Assembly (NCBI GenBank): GCA_007258455.2
Contig: VDFB02193867.1
Span: forward strand, 569,784,656 to 569,848,655
DNA length: 64,000 bases
Source of the DNA: Sequoia sempervirens
Taxonomy: Eukaryota; Streptophyta; Pinopsida; Cupressales; Cupressaceae
Direction: 5' to 3'
The notes under the pieces are model-generated. The model did not search any database and had not been told where the DNA came from. It worked only from the letters and a program-made list of their open reading frames with translations. The stretch's first letter is position 1, and every line of letters starts with the position of its first letter. The position numbers and the translations under genes are program-made. Shown piece by piece: positions 21,798-33,429 of the stretch.

Positions 21798-23144
21798 GGG
21801 TGTTGAAAATCATCACCCTTACATCATGGGAAATTCACTTAATGCAATGGCATTGAGAAATACCACCCTTGCATTGCCTTAGAATTGTTGGAAGTGCTTT
21901 ATGCATTAGCAGGTTTTTTTAGCACTTTGACATCTTGGGGAAATATATTTTTTTGTAAAAGTGGTGAATTTCAATGCTTCAACATCCTTTTGAAGTAAGT
22001 AGACTCATGTATGAGCATTTGAAATCACTGCCTTGACATATTGGGAAGGTTACCTTGTGCTTTAGTGGTGAAAATATTACCTCTACACTATGAGATAGGC
22101 TGACATGTTCTAGAAGTGATAAATTCTACCACTACTGCATTGTAATAATGAAGGTTTCAAACTTTTAAGGTGCCAAAAATTAGCGCTATGACACATAATA
22201 GATCACATGGAAAATTAATGTGGTGGCGAGGAAAAACCCCACCACTACATCAACAGATTCTGAAGCCAGGAAGACATCGAACATGCAAATGATTTTTTTT
22301 TAATGCCTATGCATATAATTTGGAATATGTTTCACATGCAATATTAGTGGAAAATATTGCCCTATCATAGAAACTTGAAAACCTTTGACCAATAGTTTAT
22401 CAAGCAATCAAGGTTTTGGGGATTTTTGATGATAAAAAAGATTATGAATTGATTTGGAGAAAATAATCAAAATCTTCATAAAGAACAAAAAAAGTTTAAA
22501 TGGTGAGAACAACCTAAGCATGAAGAATCACCGCTAGGGCACGAAGAAAGCACATCGGAGAAAAGAAAACAATAATAGAAAGGAAAAGGAAATAAAATAA
22601 TTAATCTATCATGACTTCTAATAGAAACATTGCTTAATTTTGGATAGAAACACAAAAAAATAAAACTCTAGTAAAGAGACAAAAGAAAAGGGAGGAAAAA
22701 TCATACCTAAAAGATGGAGAAAAAACACAAACCCTAGAGTTGAAAAAGTGACAAAAATTCATCCATAAAATCCATGCCTTGATAATGAAGGAAGATCCAC
22801 ACAAAATCATAGAGTGGAGATGAGAAAACATGGCTAAACAACTATAAATGAAAGTAAAAATGCTTTTTAAAAGGAAATTAAATGTCATTTATGAAGCCAT
22901 ATTAATGAACTAAAAGTTCACTAACTCTTGCATGTGCGAAGGTTAGGAGAATGTAGGGGTGGTGAAAATCACCACCCTTACACAATTCAAAAAACATAAT
23001 GAAAAATGTAAGGGCATAAAAAAAGGCCACTATTACATGTAGGGAATAGAAGTATGTGTAGTGGCATTGAAATTAGGGCCACTACACTTCATAAAAATTT
23101 CAAATTCCTCATGTAGGGGCACTGAAAAACAGTGGCCTTACATG
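21798..23144. repeat. Array of small A-looped hairpins, copy B
   Basis: Same family as 4100-4556 but longer. The best units are 22220-22245 (GTGGTGG/CCACCAC arms), 22957-22977 (perfect arms GGGTGGTGA/TCACCACCC around AAA), 23006-23038 (ATGTAA/TTACAT), 23056-23087 (10-bp perfect arms GTGTAGTGGC/GCCACTACAC) and 23110-23144 (about 15-bp arms, 12-13 paired). Additional units are near 21798, 21847, 22070, 22110 and 22170. Most are followed by TTACAT, CTACAT or TACAC. A less structured gap lies at 22250-22950. The match to copy A ends at 22214. Confidence 0.65.
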
Positions 23145-24149
23145 GGCAAAAAAAATTCTAACTCCCAGAAAGTGAAAATCAACAAAATATTCATTTTGAA
23201 GCTTTTTGGAAAATGACAAAAAATGAGCACTCGAGGGGACAATTCAAGGCTCATGACCACGTGTAAAAGAAAATTGAAATTCACCTCGTTTTGTGTGCTT
23301 AGAGTGCACATTCCTACAAAACAAACTAGTTTCGTAGGGGTTATCCAATGAATCAAGCACAACTGGATTTGAGGATAACAAATATTTACTTGGTTTTATA
23401 TTAATATTTACTTAGACAAGACTCACTTTTGAGCCTTCCCTTTGCTCAAATTTCGGTACTTGAAAGAAATAAATTATTTCTTAAAAGTCCCCTTTTTCTT
23501 TCTTCTTGCATGCCATAAATTTGGTCACCTAGTGAGGAACTACACACTCAAGCAAGGGGATGGGGAGAAGGCGAAAAAGTGCAATTAGGTCTTAGAGATG
23601 TATTATTTAGTATTTTATGTTACATAAAAGGTTTATCAAGACCCTCTAGTGAGGAAGGGTGAGATTGTGCCTCATATTATTCTAGAGGTCATAATATACC
23701 TTCAGACCCCTTGGTGGTTTTCTCACCTCCAATGGTGAAAAAATGAGAAGAGTGGAACCCTCAATAGATTTTATGTTTGGAAATATCTCCTCTATAGCTA
23801 CCAAGTTTGTGTGTCACTTGTAAAAATTAAATATTCTAATCTAGATGTGAACTTTGATTGCTTTAATGTTGGTGTGATGCAATCACTCTTCATAAAAAAA
23901 AGTAGAAATACATTTAAAGATCATGTCTCCATTAAAAATATGCCTACTTAAAAAATAAAGGAGAAAGTAGAGCAAAATTTGGTTCCTAAAATGAATAAAC
24001 CCTCCCTTGGCCTATCTTCGGCTAGCAAAAAAAGGAATTGATTTGATAAAAATAATAATATTAAATTAAACTAAGTAGAGCTTTGGGAGAGGAAAAATTC
24101 AAAATATTTTTTTTACAGAAGTCAAGGTATGTTCATGATGGTTGGTTGT
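23145..24149. other. No recognisable feature
   Basis: A+T-rich sequence between the hairpin array and the LINE. I see no ORF with known motifs, no direct repeats and no clear promoter. The open frame at 23138-23362 on the minus strand has no family features. Confidence 0.5.
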
Positions 24150-27100
24150 ACACTTAAATACAAAAAATAAAATTAATTTCTTAGAATATTAGTGGATTGG
24201 ATAACCCACACAAATAGGATTTATTAGATAATTTTAATAAAATATGTATGTCTAACATGTTATTTTTACAAGAAACCAAAGTTACTTTGGATAGGTTTAA
24301 CAAATTCTTGCTAAGAGTTTAGAACAATAGTACTTGCTCTAGAGTTAATGTTGCAAGCACTTCTTGGGGATTAGCCAACATATGAAATATTTCTTCTATT
24401 TTTTTCTCAATATTTGTTGCTTCTCATCATCACTTGTCTATCCTATTCTCTCACAAAAAGGACACTTATTTGTGGACCATCTCTAACATGTATACCCCAA
24501 ACTTTACATGGGAAAGGATAAGGTTTTGTCTTGAGTTGGTGAGCTTTATAAAATTGTACAACAACCTTAAATGGATAATTTTAGGAGACTTCAACACCAT
24601 TCTTTCTTCTATGAAAAAATAGATTGGTTCCCAAGTATATTTTGATATTATGGATGATCTTACTACCTTTATATCTTCTTATTCCCTATTGTATGTTGAG
24701 TTAAAATTCTCAAACTTCACTTGGTTAAATTGGAGAATTAAGTATTCCTTGATTTAAGGAAGGATCGACCACACATTCTCCTCCCTAGATTGGCTCTTTT
24801 TTCTCTCTTGGTTAAATGTATTAGCTCAAACCTCTTTTCCTTTGTATTATACTTGGACAATGATAAATGTGCATGGATAATGCAAAAAGGAAAAGGAATC
24901 CTTTCAAATTTGAGAAGATGTGGCTCCATCATCCAAATTTTCCTTCTAGAGTTGAGGAATGATAGAATATTATGGTCATTGGTTTTTCTATTTTTACAAT
25001 AGGTCAAAAGCTAAAAAATATCAAGAGAAATATTAATAAATGGAATAAATCTACCTTTAGAAATATTTTTCACAAAGAAGAAAGAGTTCTCAATTGAGAT
25101 GGAGGCCCTAAAAAATTAAATACAAACTAAAAGTATGAAAAAACCTCTATTACGTTACGCTTACTCTCTAATAGCTATGGAGGAAGCTTTCTAAGGGAAA
25201 CAATATAGGTCTTTCTAGGGTGGCTTGAATATTGAGTTATTTGATCTGACAACCATGAAGCATAGATTTGCTAACATAATCAACAAGATGCAAGATTCCA
25301 ATGGGAATTTATATTCAAACGAGCGATGCATTAGAAATAAATTTATGTCCTTATAAGGATTGATATTTGAAGATAGATCTAGTAATTTGGGAAAGTAAAA
25401 TCAACTGTTATACCTTATTCCTTATATTATTTCTAATAGTGAGAATGAAGATTTGATTATGCTATTGTCAAAGGAAGAAATCAATTTTGTTTTTAACTCC
25501 TTTGAAGGAACCATGTTGCAAGGGTTGTATAGCATTCTCAAATTGGTCTTCCTATATTTCTAGGATATTCTATAGGCAAAGACATTGTTGATGTTGCATA
25601 CAAGTTCTTCCTTGTGTTAAAATACTTAAGAAACTTAATGATACATCCAAGAAAAATAGTACAACTAACCTTTTTGATTTTATACCTACAAGCCTACACA
25701 ATTTTGTATATAATATTTTCACAAAAAAAATATTATATATGGTTATAGGTTATTTATCCTAACGTTATCTCCTCACAACAAAGTGGCTTTGTTAAGGGGC
25801 ACTCTTATAGTCTATTATCACCATTCATGTGGTTATTCACTCAATGGAAAATAGAAAAAAGGTCAGTCCCATCCTTGACCTTGACATTAATAAAGCCTAC
25901 GATTAGGTCTCGTAGACCTTAATAAAATGTTGGCAAGATTTGGGTTTTGCAAAAAAATAGAAGCATAGTTAGGAACTTCATATCTTCTCGTTAGTTCTTT
26001 ATCCTTATTAATAGCCTTAATTTTAGATTCTTTGTAAGTAGTAGATATGTAATACAAGTTTAATCTATATACTCATTTTTGTTTTTCCTCATTATTGAAG
26101 CATTGCAAAAATCCTTGACAATGATGTAATTTTAAGTAGACTAAAAGTATTCAATCCTTCCTCCTCAATTCCTCCTATCACTCATTACTAATTTTTTTAT
26201 GCTACCATTTTTGTGTGTAGGACCTTTGCTATTAATATTAATAAATTTAAAATCCTTCTACAAGATTATGATCAAGCCTAGGGAAAAAAATCGAGCTTGG
26301 ATAAAAGTTGTTTATTCTTTTCTTAACATTACTCTAGAAAGATAAATGCATATGATCAATATAATGGATTGTAAAAACTAATATTCCCATCTATTTATCT
26401 TGTATTTCCTATGTTCAAGTGAAGCATACTTAAGGGTTATTGGTCTCACATTTTAATAGGATTATAGTAAAAAATTATTGGTTGCAAAGGTACACTTCTT
26501 TGTTAGATGGGTAATCTACAACTTGTCAAATATAATCCAAGATATCCCTATCTATTTCACGTATCTTTTATATATTCTCTATAATTATTGATAAATTAGA
26601 AAAAATATAAAAATATTTCATTGGAATGGGTCTAAAGAGAAAAGAAGGATACCTTTGGTTAACTGGGATTAGTTTTTCCTTCCTAAGAAATGGGGTGGCT
26701 TAGGAATTAGAAATTTAAAAATGTTTGATTTGGCCTTTTTCTACTAAGGTGGAATAGCTATTACTCAAAGAAAATAAGGAATGGAATTACTTTATTAGAT
26801 CCAAACACGTAGTGGAGAACAACCAATTCCTTTTCTCTCTTGCAATGACCTTACTTGGGGTTCTTGTATTTGAAAGTTCTTATGTAAAAAATATTCATAC
26901 TAAAAAAGGTGTAAAATGGAAAATTGGACATAGTAGAGGTATTTGGTTCATGGATGATTGTTAGCTTCTTAATGCCCCTTGGTATCTATTGAGTAGATGG
27001 GCCTAGTTGCTAACTTGACGGGACCTATTTCTATTATGATAAAGGAGTCTATGGGGATATGGGTGGCTAATTACTTAGATGTTTTTAATTTAGTGAGAGT

Positions 27101-27900
27101 GGAAAATTCGCCCCCTTACTAATCCCTCTCCTAATCACTCTCTTCTTCTTAAGAGGATCCATAAGCTCTTGACGAGATTCATATTTCCTAGTATTCCCTT
27201 GAATATGAGCTTTTTTGGTCTAACTCTTTCTTAAATTATTACTTGATATCTTTCAATTTTCAATAGATTTTACCCCTACCTAATCCTCCTTAGGAATTTA
27301 TTTAGTTCAAACCTCACATCTTAATATTAAACTTCTTTCTTTAGATGATTTCTAAAGATAAATTCCTCATGGTGGATAATCTAATAAAACAAATTCTCCC
27401 TAATAAGTGTTATTTGTGTAAGATTTCCTCAGATTTGTCTTGTACCACCTTTTTGTTGACAATACTTTTTCTTAGAGTGCGTTGGATCCTCATTATGTAT
27501 ATATTCTCCCTCTTAGATCCAACCTCTCTCTTTATTGGACCTCTTTTATCTATGGTTTTCTCCCTTTTCCAATCCTTCTCTTAAGCTATTGTGCAACCTC
27601 TTCATCCCTCATTACTTTTGGGTCTTGTGGAGTGAAAGTAATGATAGAATATCTAAATGCCTAAAGTCCCCTATCAGTCATGTATTTTCTAGGATATCTC
27701 TTGTCATAAAACAAAACTTATTTATTATTGTCAAGGATTGTAAAGGTCATGATTCTCCCTCTAACTCTCTCTTGGTTTCTCATGATGAATTAAGGGGGGT
27801 GGAAGGTTATAACTCAAGGGTTGATATTGGGAACTCCCTCTAGAAGCTAACTATTAGTCTATCCCAAGTTCTTTAGGAATGCCCTTATACCTCTTAGTTT
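24150..27900 (+). mobile_element. Degenerate LINE-1-type retrotransposon ORF2
   Basis: A plus-strand LINE polyprotein broken by many stops and frameshifts. The endonuclease start (IRGLDNPHKQDLLDNF-like, then MLFLQETKVTLD) is at about 24180-24300, and the endonuclease motif WIILGDFNTILSSMKK is at 24570-24622. RT motifs include a PTSLHNFVYNIFTK-like stretch near 25690, DLDINKAYD near 25880 and a degraded F-A-D-D box (FFYATIFV) near 26195. The region KKWGGLGIRNLKMFDLA at about 26680-26740 and a zinc-binding C-terminus with DNLIKQILPNKCYLCK at 27370-27430 are typical of plant LINE-1. No poly(A) tail or target duplication could be placed. Confidence 0.75.
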
Positions 27901-29592
27901 AATTTAAAATTTTATGGTCCTCTAAAGAAAATTTAGGGATTTCTAGTGTTGATAGAATTATGAGAAATAATTTTTGAAGAGAGGTGGGAGACTTATCCAT
28001 CAACCTTGAAATACAAACCAACTATTTTATGGAGGAAAATATCATATTTCAAGGTATCATCCTAGTCAAGGAGTTGGGAATCCAACATATATAAGTGTAA
28101 ATAGATTTGTTGAATATCATTAATTACCTATTGAAACTTAGATCTCCTTTCAATTCTATTAGTCACTTGGTTTGTTACTCTATAATTATATTGAACTCTC
28201 TCCTCAATGTTAAAATCATGCATATCTACCATGAGGGAAACCTTGTGAAAATTAATTCATAATTGGGATGTGTCCCATGTGGAACACTCAAAATAGGTGG
28301 TAAGGGACAATCTTCTTATGGAATCCATCAAACTAATTGGTGATGTAACCCATTAAGATGAATATTACAAGGGTTTATGACGCCCTCATATAATTTAGAG
28401 GAGGTAAAAGTATAAAACATAAAGGGAAGACTGTTGGTCCCTTGAGAATATTCCTACCATTTTTTTAGTTGGGATTTTCCCAATAAGAAACAAGTTTTAG
28501 ACTATTACTATAGTTTTGGTCCCTTTTTTGTCACTTGTGAGAAATAATTCCTAGCTTATAGGGTACATAAAGGATCTAACTCCATGGGTGGGGAGAGGAA
28601 TCAAGTGGATCCAACCTCCTATGACTTAGTGAAAATGAATTCCAAGGTGTGTAGGCTTTTAAGGAGAGATTGGATCACTAGATACATAAAAAAGTGGCTA
28701 AAGGGAATGACTCAACCCTTTGTGTCAAACTTGAAAGAAAGTAGGTCTCTAGGGTTGTAAAGATGAGAAATATGGAGATTGAAGTTTTGGAGGACATTTT
28801 TTCATATATTATAGGTCTCTCAATGGAGGGAATGAAAATATACAAGGAAAAAAACAATGAGGAATCTCCCTCCTCTTTCTTGAGAGATATGGAGAAATTA
28901 AAGAGAATTTAGAATTTTTTCACTAGAACCTTATAGCCTCACTAATGAGATGAAGTGGATATGTATCTTATTATTAGTCACCCTAGAAGGGGAGTTATAA
29001 TCCATTTATATGTTTCATTTAACTTTACTAGGTCATTTTTCCACTAATATCTTGTAAGATTTTCTATTTTCTTACTATCTTCTCTAGATCATTTGGTTCT
29101 TGATTTCAAAAGAAGTATCAAGGATAATTTTATACACTAATCTCATATCCTATTTTTTTAATCATGCTCACTTTAAATCCTACACATTCTTTTCCACCCA
29201 TTCTTGAGTTTCCCTACCCTTCCTCTTCTTCTAATCCCTAGCACAAAAACCATAAGAATTCTTCGGGTCTAGAATCCTCTATGTCAAAAAGGCCTATTTC
29301 AAGGAAACCTCAACCTTGGTCGATCCCAAATTTTTTGATAATAATCTTGGTGTTGAATGAGGGGTAAAATTTACCAGTGGAGTGGGTTCTAGAAGCCATA
29401 ATTCATAGTTTATGGAGAAGAAGAAAATGGTGATGTTGGATGGTTTTGAATTCCAAGATGAAAAAGATGCCACTACTAAACAAAAGGAGAAGGGTAAGTA
29501 TATAATGAAGGATAGTGGTGATTATGTGCTCATTTTTTAAATAATTAATAATTAGGATTTGAACCTACCCCTAACCCTACTGACACATCTAG
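27901..29592 (+). other. Unassigned coding-like remnants downstream of the LINE
   Basis: The plus strand has fragments such as LLRRDWITRYIKKWLKGMTQ (about 28656-28715) and MRNMEIEVLEDIFSYIIGLSMEG (about 28765-28830, split across frames). They look like decayed protein but match no family I can name; they loosely recall accessory ORFs of gymnosperm gypsy elements. The sequence continues after the small LTR element at 31639 and, after the big gypsy element, at 62961. Confidence 0.3.
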
Positions 29593-29980
29593 TGTAGGAG
29601 TTTATGGTGAACTCCTCAAACACCCCAAGATCACCTGCAAGATAAAATAACTTCCATGAGAGAGAAATGGAAAAAATATCATGATATCATTAAGGATGCA
29701 AGAATGCCAAATTTAATATGAAAAATTACATATGATTCCTTGCTTATATAGGCAAGGAGTGAGATAGGATTAGACAAGATCATGACAAGTTCCTTAATCC
29801 TATCACATGTGTCAACTAACTAACTACCTAGAAAATGATGCAAATATAAGATAAGTTCTAGAAAAGACAACTAAGACTTCTAGAAGAACCTTATATCCTA
29901 AGTAAACTTAACATGTGAATATGTCCCCTAATTACCTAGTGCAATAAATTACTAGGTACAAGAATTTATTATTCACACCA
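29593..29980 (-). repeat. 3' LTR of the small element
   Basis: Direct repeat partner of 31253-31633. It contains the 20-base imperfect palindrome CCTTGCTTATATAGGCAAGG (29738-29757), whose centre reads TATATAAG on the minus strand and is a likely TATA box. Confidence 0.9.
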
Positions 29981-29995
29981 ACACCCCCCCTCAAG
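29981..29995 (-). promoter_or_regulatory. Polypurine tract of the small element
   Basis: The minus strand reads TTGAGGGGGGGTGT just before the LTR start TGGTGTGAA. The G run is the likely plus-strand primer. Confidence 0.65.
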
Positions 29996-31241
29996 TGCAA
30001 ATTAGGAGAGAAGATTATTATGCAATTATGCAATGATGGGTTCCAACTAGTAGGCTATGTTAGGTACCCATGTATAAATGAAAAGGAAATATCTCACAAA
30101 TGGAGAAAAGGAGAAAACTCAGTGGCATAAAACTCCTCCCCAACAAAGAGATAAATACAATAATGATATCCATCATAAATCCAATCAATCTCCATCCACA
30201 CAAAGGATGAAAAGAGAGATCATACAACCCCCCATAATGAGATAACTTGCTACAAAGAAAAGCATTGGAAGTACACTATAGAGTAACACAAGAATCCTCA
30301 ATTCATAAAGCAAGGAAAGATACTTTTGTTTGCTAGAAACCATATTATCGTCATTCAAGGACTCTAGTCAGAATCATGATAAGCAACAAAAGACATGATG
30401 CTAAGGAACAATGGAAAAATTGCAAATTGACCCAACTTTAGAATTTATGAAACAACAATTGAGTGACAAATGATCTAGAACTAAAATGAAGGATAAAGAA
30501 AATGCAAACCTAATGCACACAAAAAAGAAATAGTGCATGCACTGATGAATTTTCACATCTTCCTCCATGATGAAAAATGACCTTAGATCTATGTAGAGGA
30601 TGGAATTAGCTTTTTGATGATATGAAGTTTTTGAAAAACGAACGTCGTATGTTCAAGTTATGAATTTTTTGAAAAAAGCTAAATTTAGCCTATAGGAAAC
30701 AGGTTTTTTAGAAAAAGAGTTTAATTTTGATTTGATTTTTAAATAATCTATTCACTATGTACAAAATATTAGAAACCACAATATATTTTGATGCTAAGAA
30801 TAAAACCTAGAAATATTTTTTCAATCTAGCAAGTAAAAGATGAAAAAAAAAATTCTTTTGACCTTCAACCTATAGAAAAATGATATGCGACACTTTTTGG
30901 ATAGCAATTTTCTTTAGATCTGCTAAAGATATGCAAAATCTAAAAGATACCCAATTGAGATTTTGACCCTAGATACAAAACCCATAAATCATTTTTCCTA
31001 CAAATGAGTGATAGTAGGATTTCTGGAGCAAAAATTAAAATGAATCCAATCAAAATGACTTGTATCAAACCCTTGCAGATCTGATAAAATATATTAGATT
31101 TTGAAAAAATGAAAGAAAATCTTGACTTTCTCTAATACCTTGGATTCAATGCAAGGCTCTAAAAACCCCAACTCACACCAAACAAGACTTTCACACCAAG
31201 ATTGGTCCCTCAAATATGGGAAGAAATCTACAACACTGAAA

Positions 31242-31252
31242 CTTTGATACCA
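31242..31252 (-). promoter_or_regulatory. Primer-binding site (initiator tRNA-Met type)
   Basis: On the minus strand TGGTATCAAAG directly abuts the LTR; the consensus for tRNA-iMet-primed elements is TGGTATCAGAGC. It fixes the orientation of the small element. Confidence 0.85.
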
Positions 31253-31633
31253 TGTAGGAGTTTATGGTGAACTCAAACACCCCAGGATCACTTGCAAGAC
31301 AACATCATTTCCACAAGAGCGAAATGACAAAATAATCATACTATCATTAAGGATGCAAGAATGCCAAACTGGATATGGAAAAGTACATATAATTCCTTGC
31401 TTATATAGGCAAGGAGTGAGATAAGATTAGACAAGATCATGACAAGTGTCTTAATCCTATCACATGTGACAACTAACTACCTAGGAAATGATGCAAAGAT
31501 AAGATAAGTTCTGGAAAATGCAACTAATAATTCTAGAAGAAGCTTATATCCTAAGTAAACTTAACATGTGAATATGTCCTCTAATTACCTAGTGGAATAA
31601 ATTACTAGGTACAAGAATTTATTATTCACACCA
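31253..31633 (-). repeat. 5' LTR of the small element
   Basis: Direct repeat partner of 29593-29980, with the same palindrome and TATA core at 31395-31414. It is followed by the TCTAG duplication. Confidence 0.9.
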
Positions 31634-31638
31634 TCTAG

Positions 31639-32133
31639 TCCATCCACCTCCATTAAGGTTATATATTTAGTGGTTATAATAATGACCAAGATATATTTTT
31701 AGAATATAAACATCTCATTGTAAAATCTTGAAGTGTTCCACTTTGAGTTCAACAAATTCAATCTCAAATGTATATGCTAGCCAAGAAATTTATTATTGAG
31801 GTGCTTATCCTAGCAAAAAATGAGAAAATCATCTCCAACCAATAGAATATCTTGGAAGAAAATATTAATTTGAATGTTGATACCACCATGTAGGATGATA
31901 TGATTTCCTTTTTGGAGAAGCATATTTTGGAAATCAAGGTCAATCTCCAAAAGGTGGTAGAATTTAGTAGAACCACTATCCAAAATAACACCAAAAAAGT
32001 ATTAATATAATACATAAGAAAAATAGACCTCACTTAACTCAAGGGATTCCTAGACCAAGTTCCAAAAAAGAGGCTCAAAGGCTAGAGAGAATGCATATAA
32101 GGATGTAGAGTATGTGGGAAGACACATTGGATC
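31639..32133. other. Pre-insertion sequence between two elements, unassigned
   Basis: This is the continuation of 27901-29592. Its plus strand has weak coding character, but I cannot name a family. It is cut at 32133 by the large gypsy element and resumes at 62961. Confidence 0.35.
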
Positions 32134-33374
32134 TGTAGACACTTGAATTTGGCCACCTTTGTATGGTCAAATTTACCCTTTGTATTCCTTTATCCTATAT
32201 CCTTAAACCATTAATTAAATAATTTATTATTTGACAAATATTTCCCTTATTCTAATGTCCCTAAGAAATTCAATAACACAATTAAAAACCTTACCCCCCT
32301 TTCATCTCTAAATTAAATAAATATCCCAATTTATTTAATTTAGTCACTCTAGCCTTTATGAATTAAATCAATTTTTAATTCAATTCTTCTCTCTCCAAAT
32401 GTTACATCTTCCATAATCCCCTCTAATCCATATTAGTTTAATTAATCTATGATTAAGATGTGCACACCCCTAATCATCATTAGTGTCACATCCTCGATAA
32501 TCCCCCACTTGCCTCTGATCTGTCATTAATTTGTCTAATTATGCATTTGCATGACCTTAATCACCTACTTAGGCCAACCTAATCCCCATGCCATTTATGG
32601 CATATGTCCTTAGTCAAGATACATTAATTTTTTTCTCTATTTGGAGAAGGCAACCCCTTCCCTATGTGAATTTTTAATTCACATTTATTTCCTCAATGCA
32701 TTTTTAGGAATTTAAAATTCCTTCTCCCATCCCCATGAGGATTTTTGAGGAATTTTTAATTCCTCACATGTCCTCTCACCCACATGTGGACAAAGGCCTC
32801 CTTTATGAGGAGATCTTGTCCAAATCCCAAGGTACTATGTAGTATCTCCATGTCATGCCCACATAATCCCCTTCTTTTCACCTCACCTGCCACATGTCAG
32901 GATGTGAGAGCCTGTGAGTTCTCAAATCACCCTAGCCCTTGATCTTGTCCATCTTGGCTCAATCTAGGCCCTTTGTTCATTTAGAGGCACTTCCCCTAAA
33001 AATGGTGGAATTTCCCTCATTTTCCATCTTCCACTTTTTGCATACACACTCAAGCACACTTAGCATCCTCCATTGTTGCATCATCTTTGAGCTCTCATCT
33101 TGCATCCTTCAAAATTCCCACAATATCCATTGCATCCATCATCATCTTAGCTACATTTTGCACTAGGTTTCAAGCTATTTTACTACCAAGGAGCACACAT
33201 ATCAAGAAATCAAAGGGAAAACTAATTTATCAATCTAAACAAGGTAAAAGGTTCTAATTTTCTTGTGTTTTTGTTTATATTCAACTAGGCCAATCTTGAG
33301 TGTTTTTTTTGTGTTTTCTATCTCGCATTTCCATTGTAGTTTTGCATTCCTAGGTTAGAATTCACTTGCACACA
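32134..33374 (+). repeat. 5' LTR of plus-strand gypsy element
   Basis: Aligns along its whole length with 61708-62960, roughly 93% by eye. It contains four A+T-rich palindromes built on GAATT/AATTC (32360-32381, 32666-32682, 32707-32721, 32747-32765) that are kept in the other LTR. No convincing TATA box was found. A plus-strand frame at 32939-33166 is shared with the other LTR but has no family motif. Confidence 0.9.
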
Positions 33375-33387
33375 TTTATGGCATGCC

Positions 33388-33398
33388 TGGTGGGACCC
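33388..33398 (+). promoter_or_regulatory. Probable primer-binding site of plus-strand gypsy element
   Basis: TGGTGGGACCC would pair with a tRNA ending ...GGGTCCCACCA. It lies 13 bases after the LTR, farther than usual, and overlaps the perfect palindrome GACCCATGTCATGGGTC at 33394-33410. Confidence 0.5.
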
Positions 33399-33429
33399 AT
33401 GTCATGGGTCATTTTTATTATTTGTTGAT

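Larger units (their letters stand above)
29593..31633 (-). mobile_element. Small non-autonomous LTR retrotransposon
   Basis: Two direct repeats (29593-29980, 388 bp; 31253-31633, 381 bp) start TGTAGGAGTTTATGG and end TTCACACCA. They are flanked by a perfect 5-bp duplication TCTAG (29588-29592 and 31634-31638). On the minus strand, TGGTATCAAAG directly follows the 5' LTR (an initiator-Met-type primer-binding site), and a G-rich purine tract precedes the 3' LTR. The 1.27 kb interior has no coding capacity I can see, so the element was mobilised in trans. The LTRs agree at about nine positions in ten by eye. Confidence 0.9.

Noticed and set aside
16981..22214. A single 5 kb LTR containing the extra ORF
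   Set aside because: A TATA box lies only about 190 bases below 18000, a purine tract sits at 18011-18022, and no purine tract exists at 4557-4608 where such an LTR would start. I kept it as the main alternative to the shared-LTR reading.
21798..23144. CRISPR-like repeat array
   Set aside because: Repeat units are degenerate hairpins with no constant repeat or spacers, in a plant nuclear context without cas genes.
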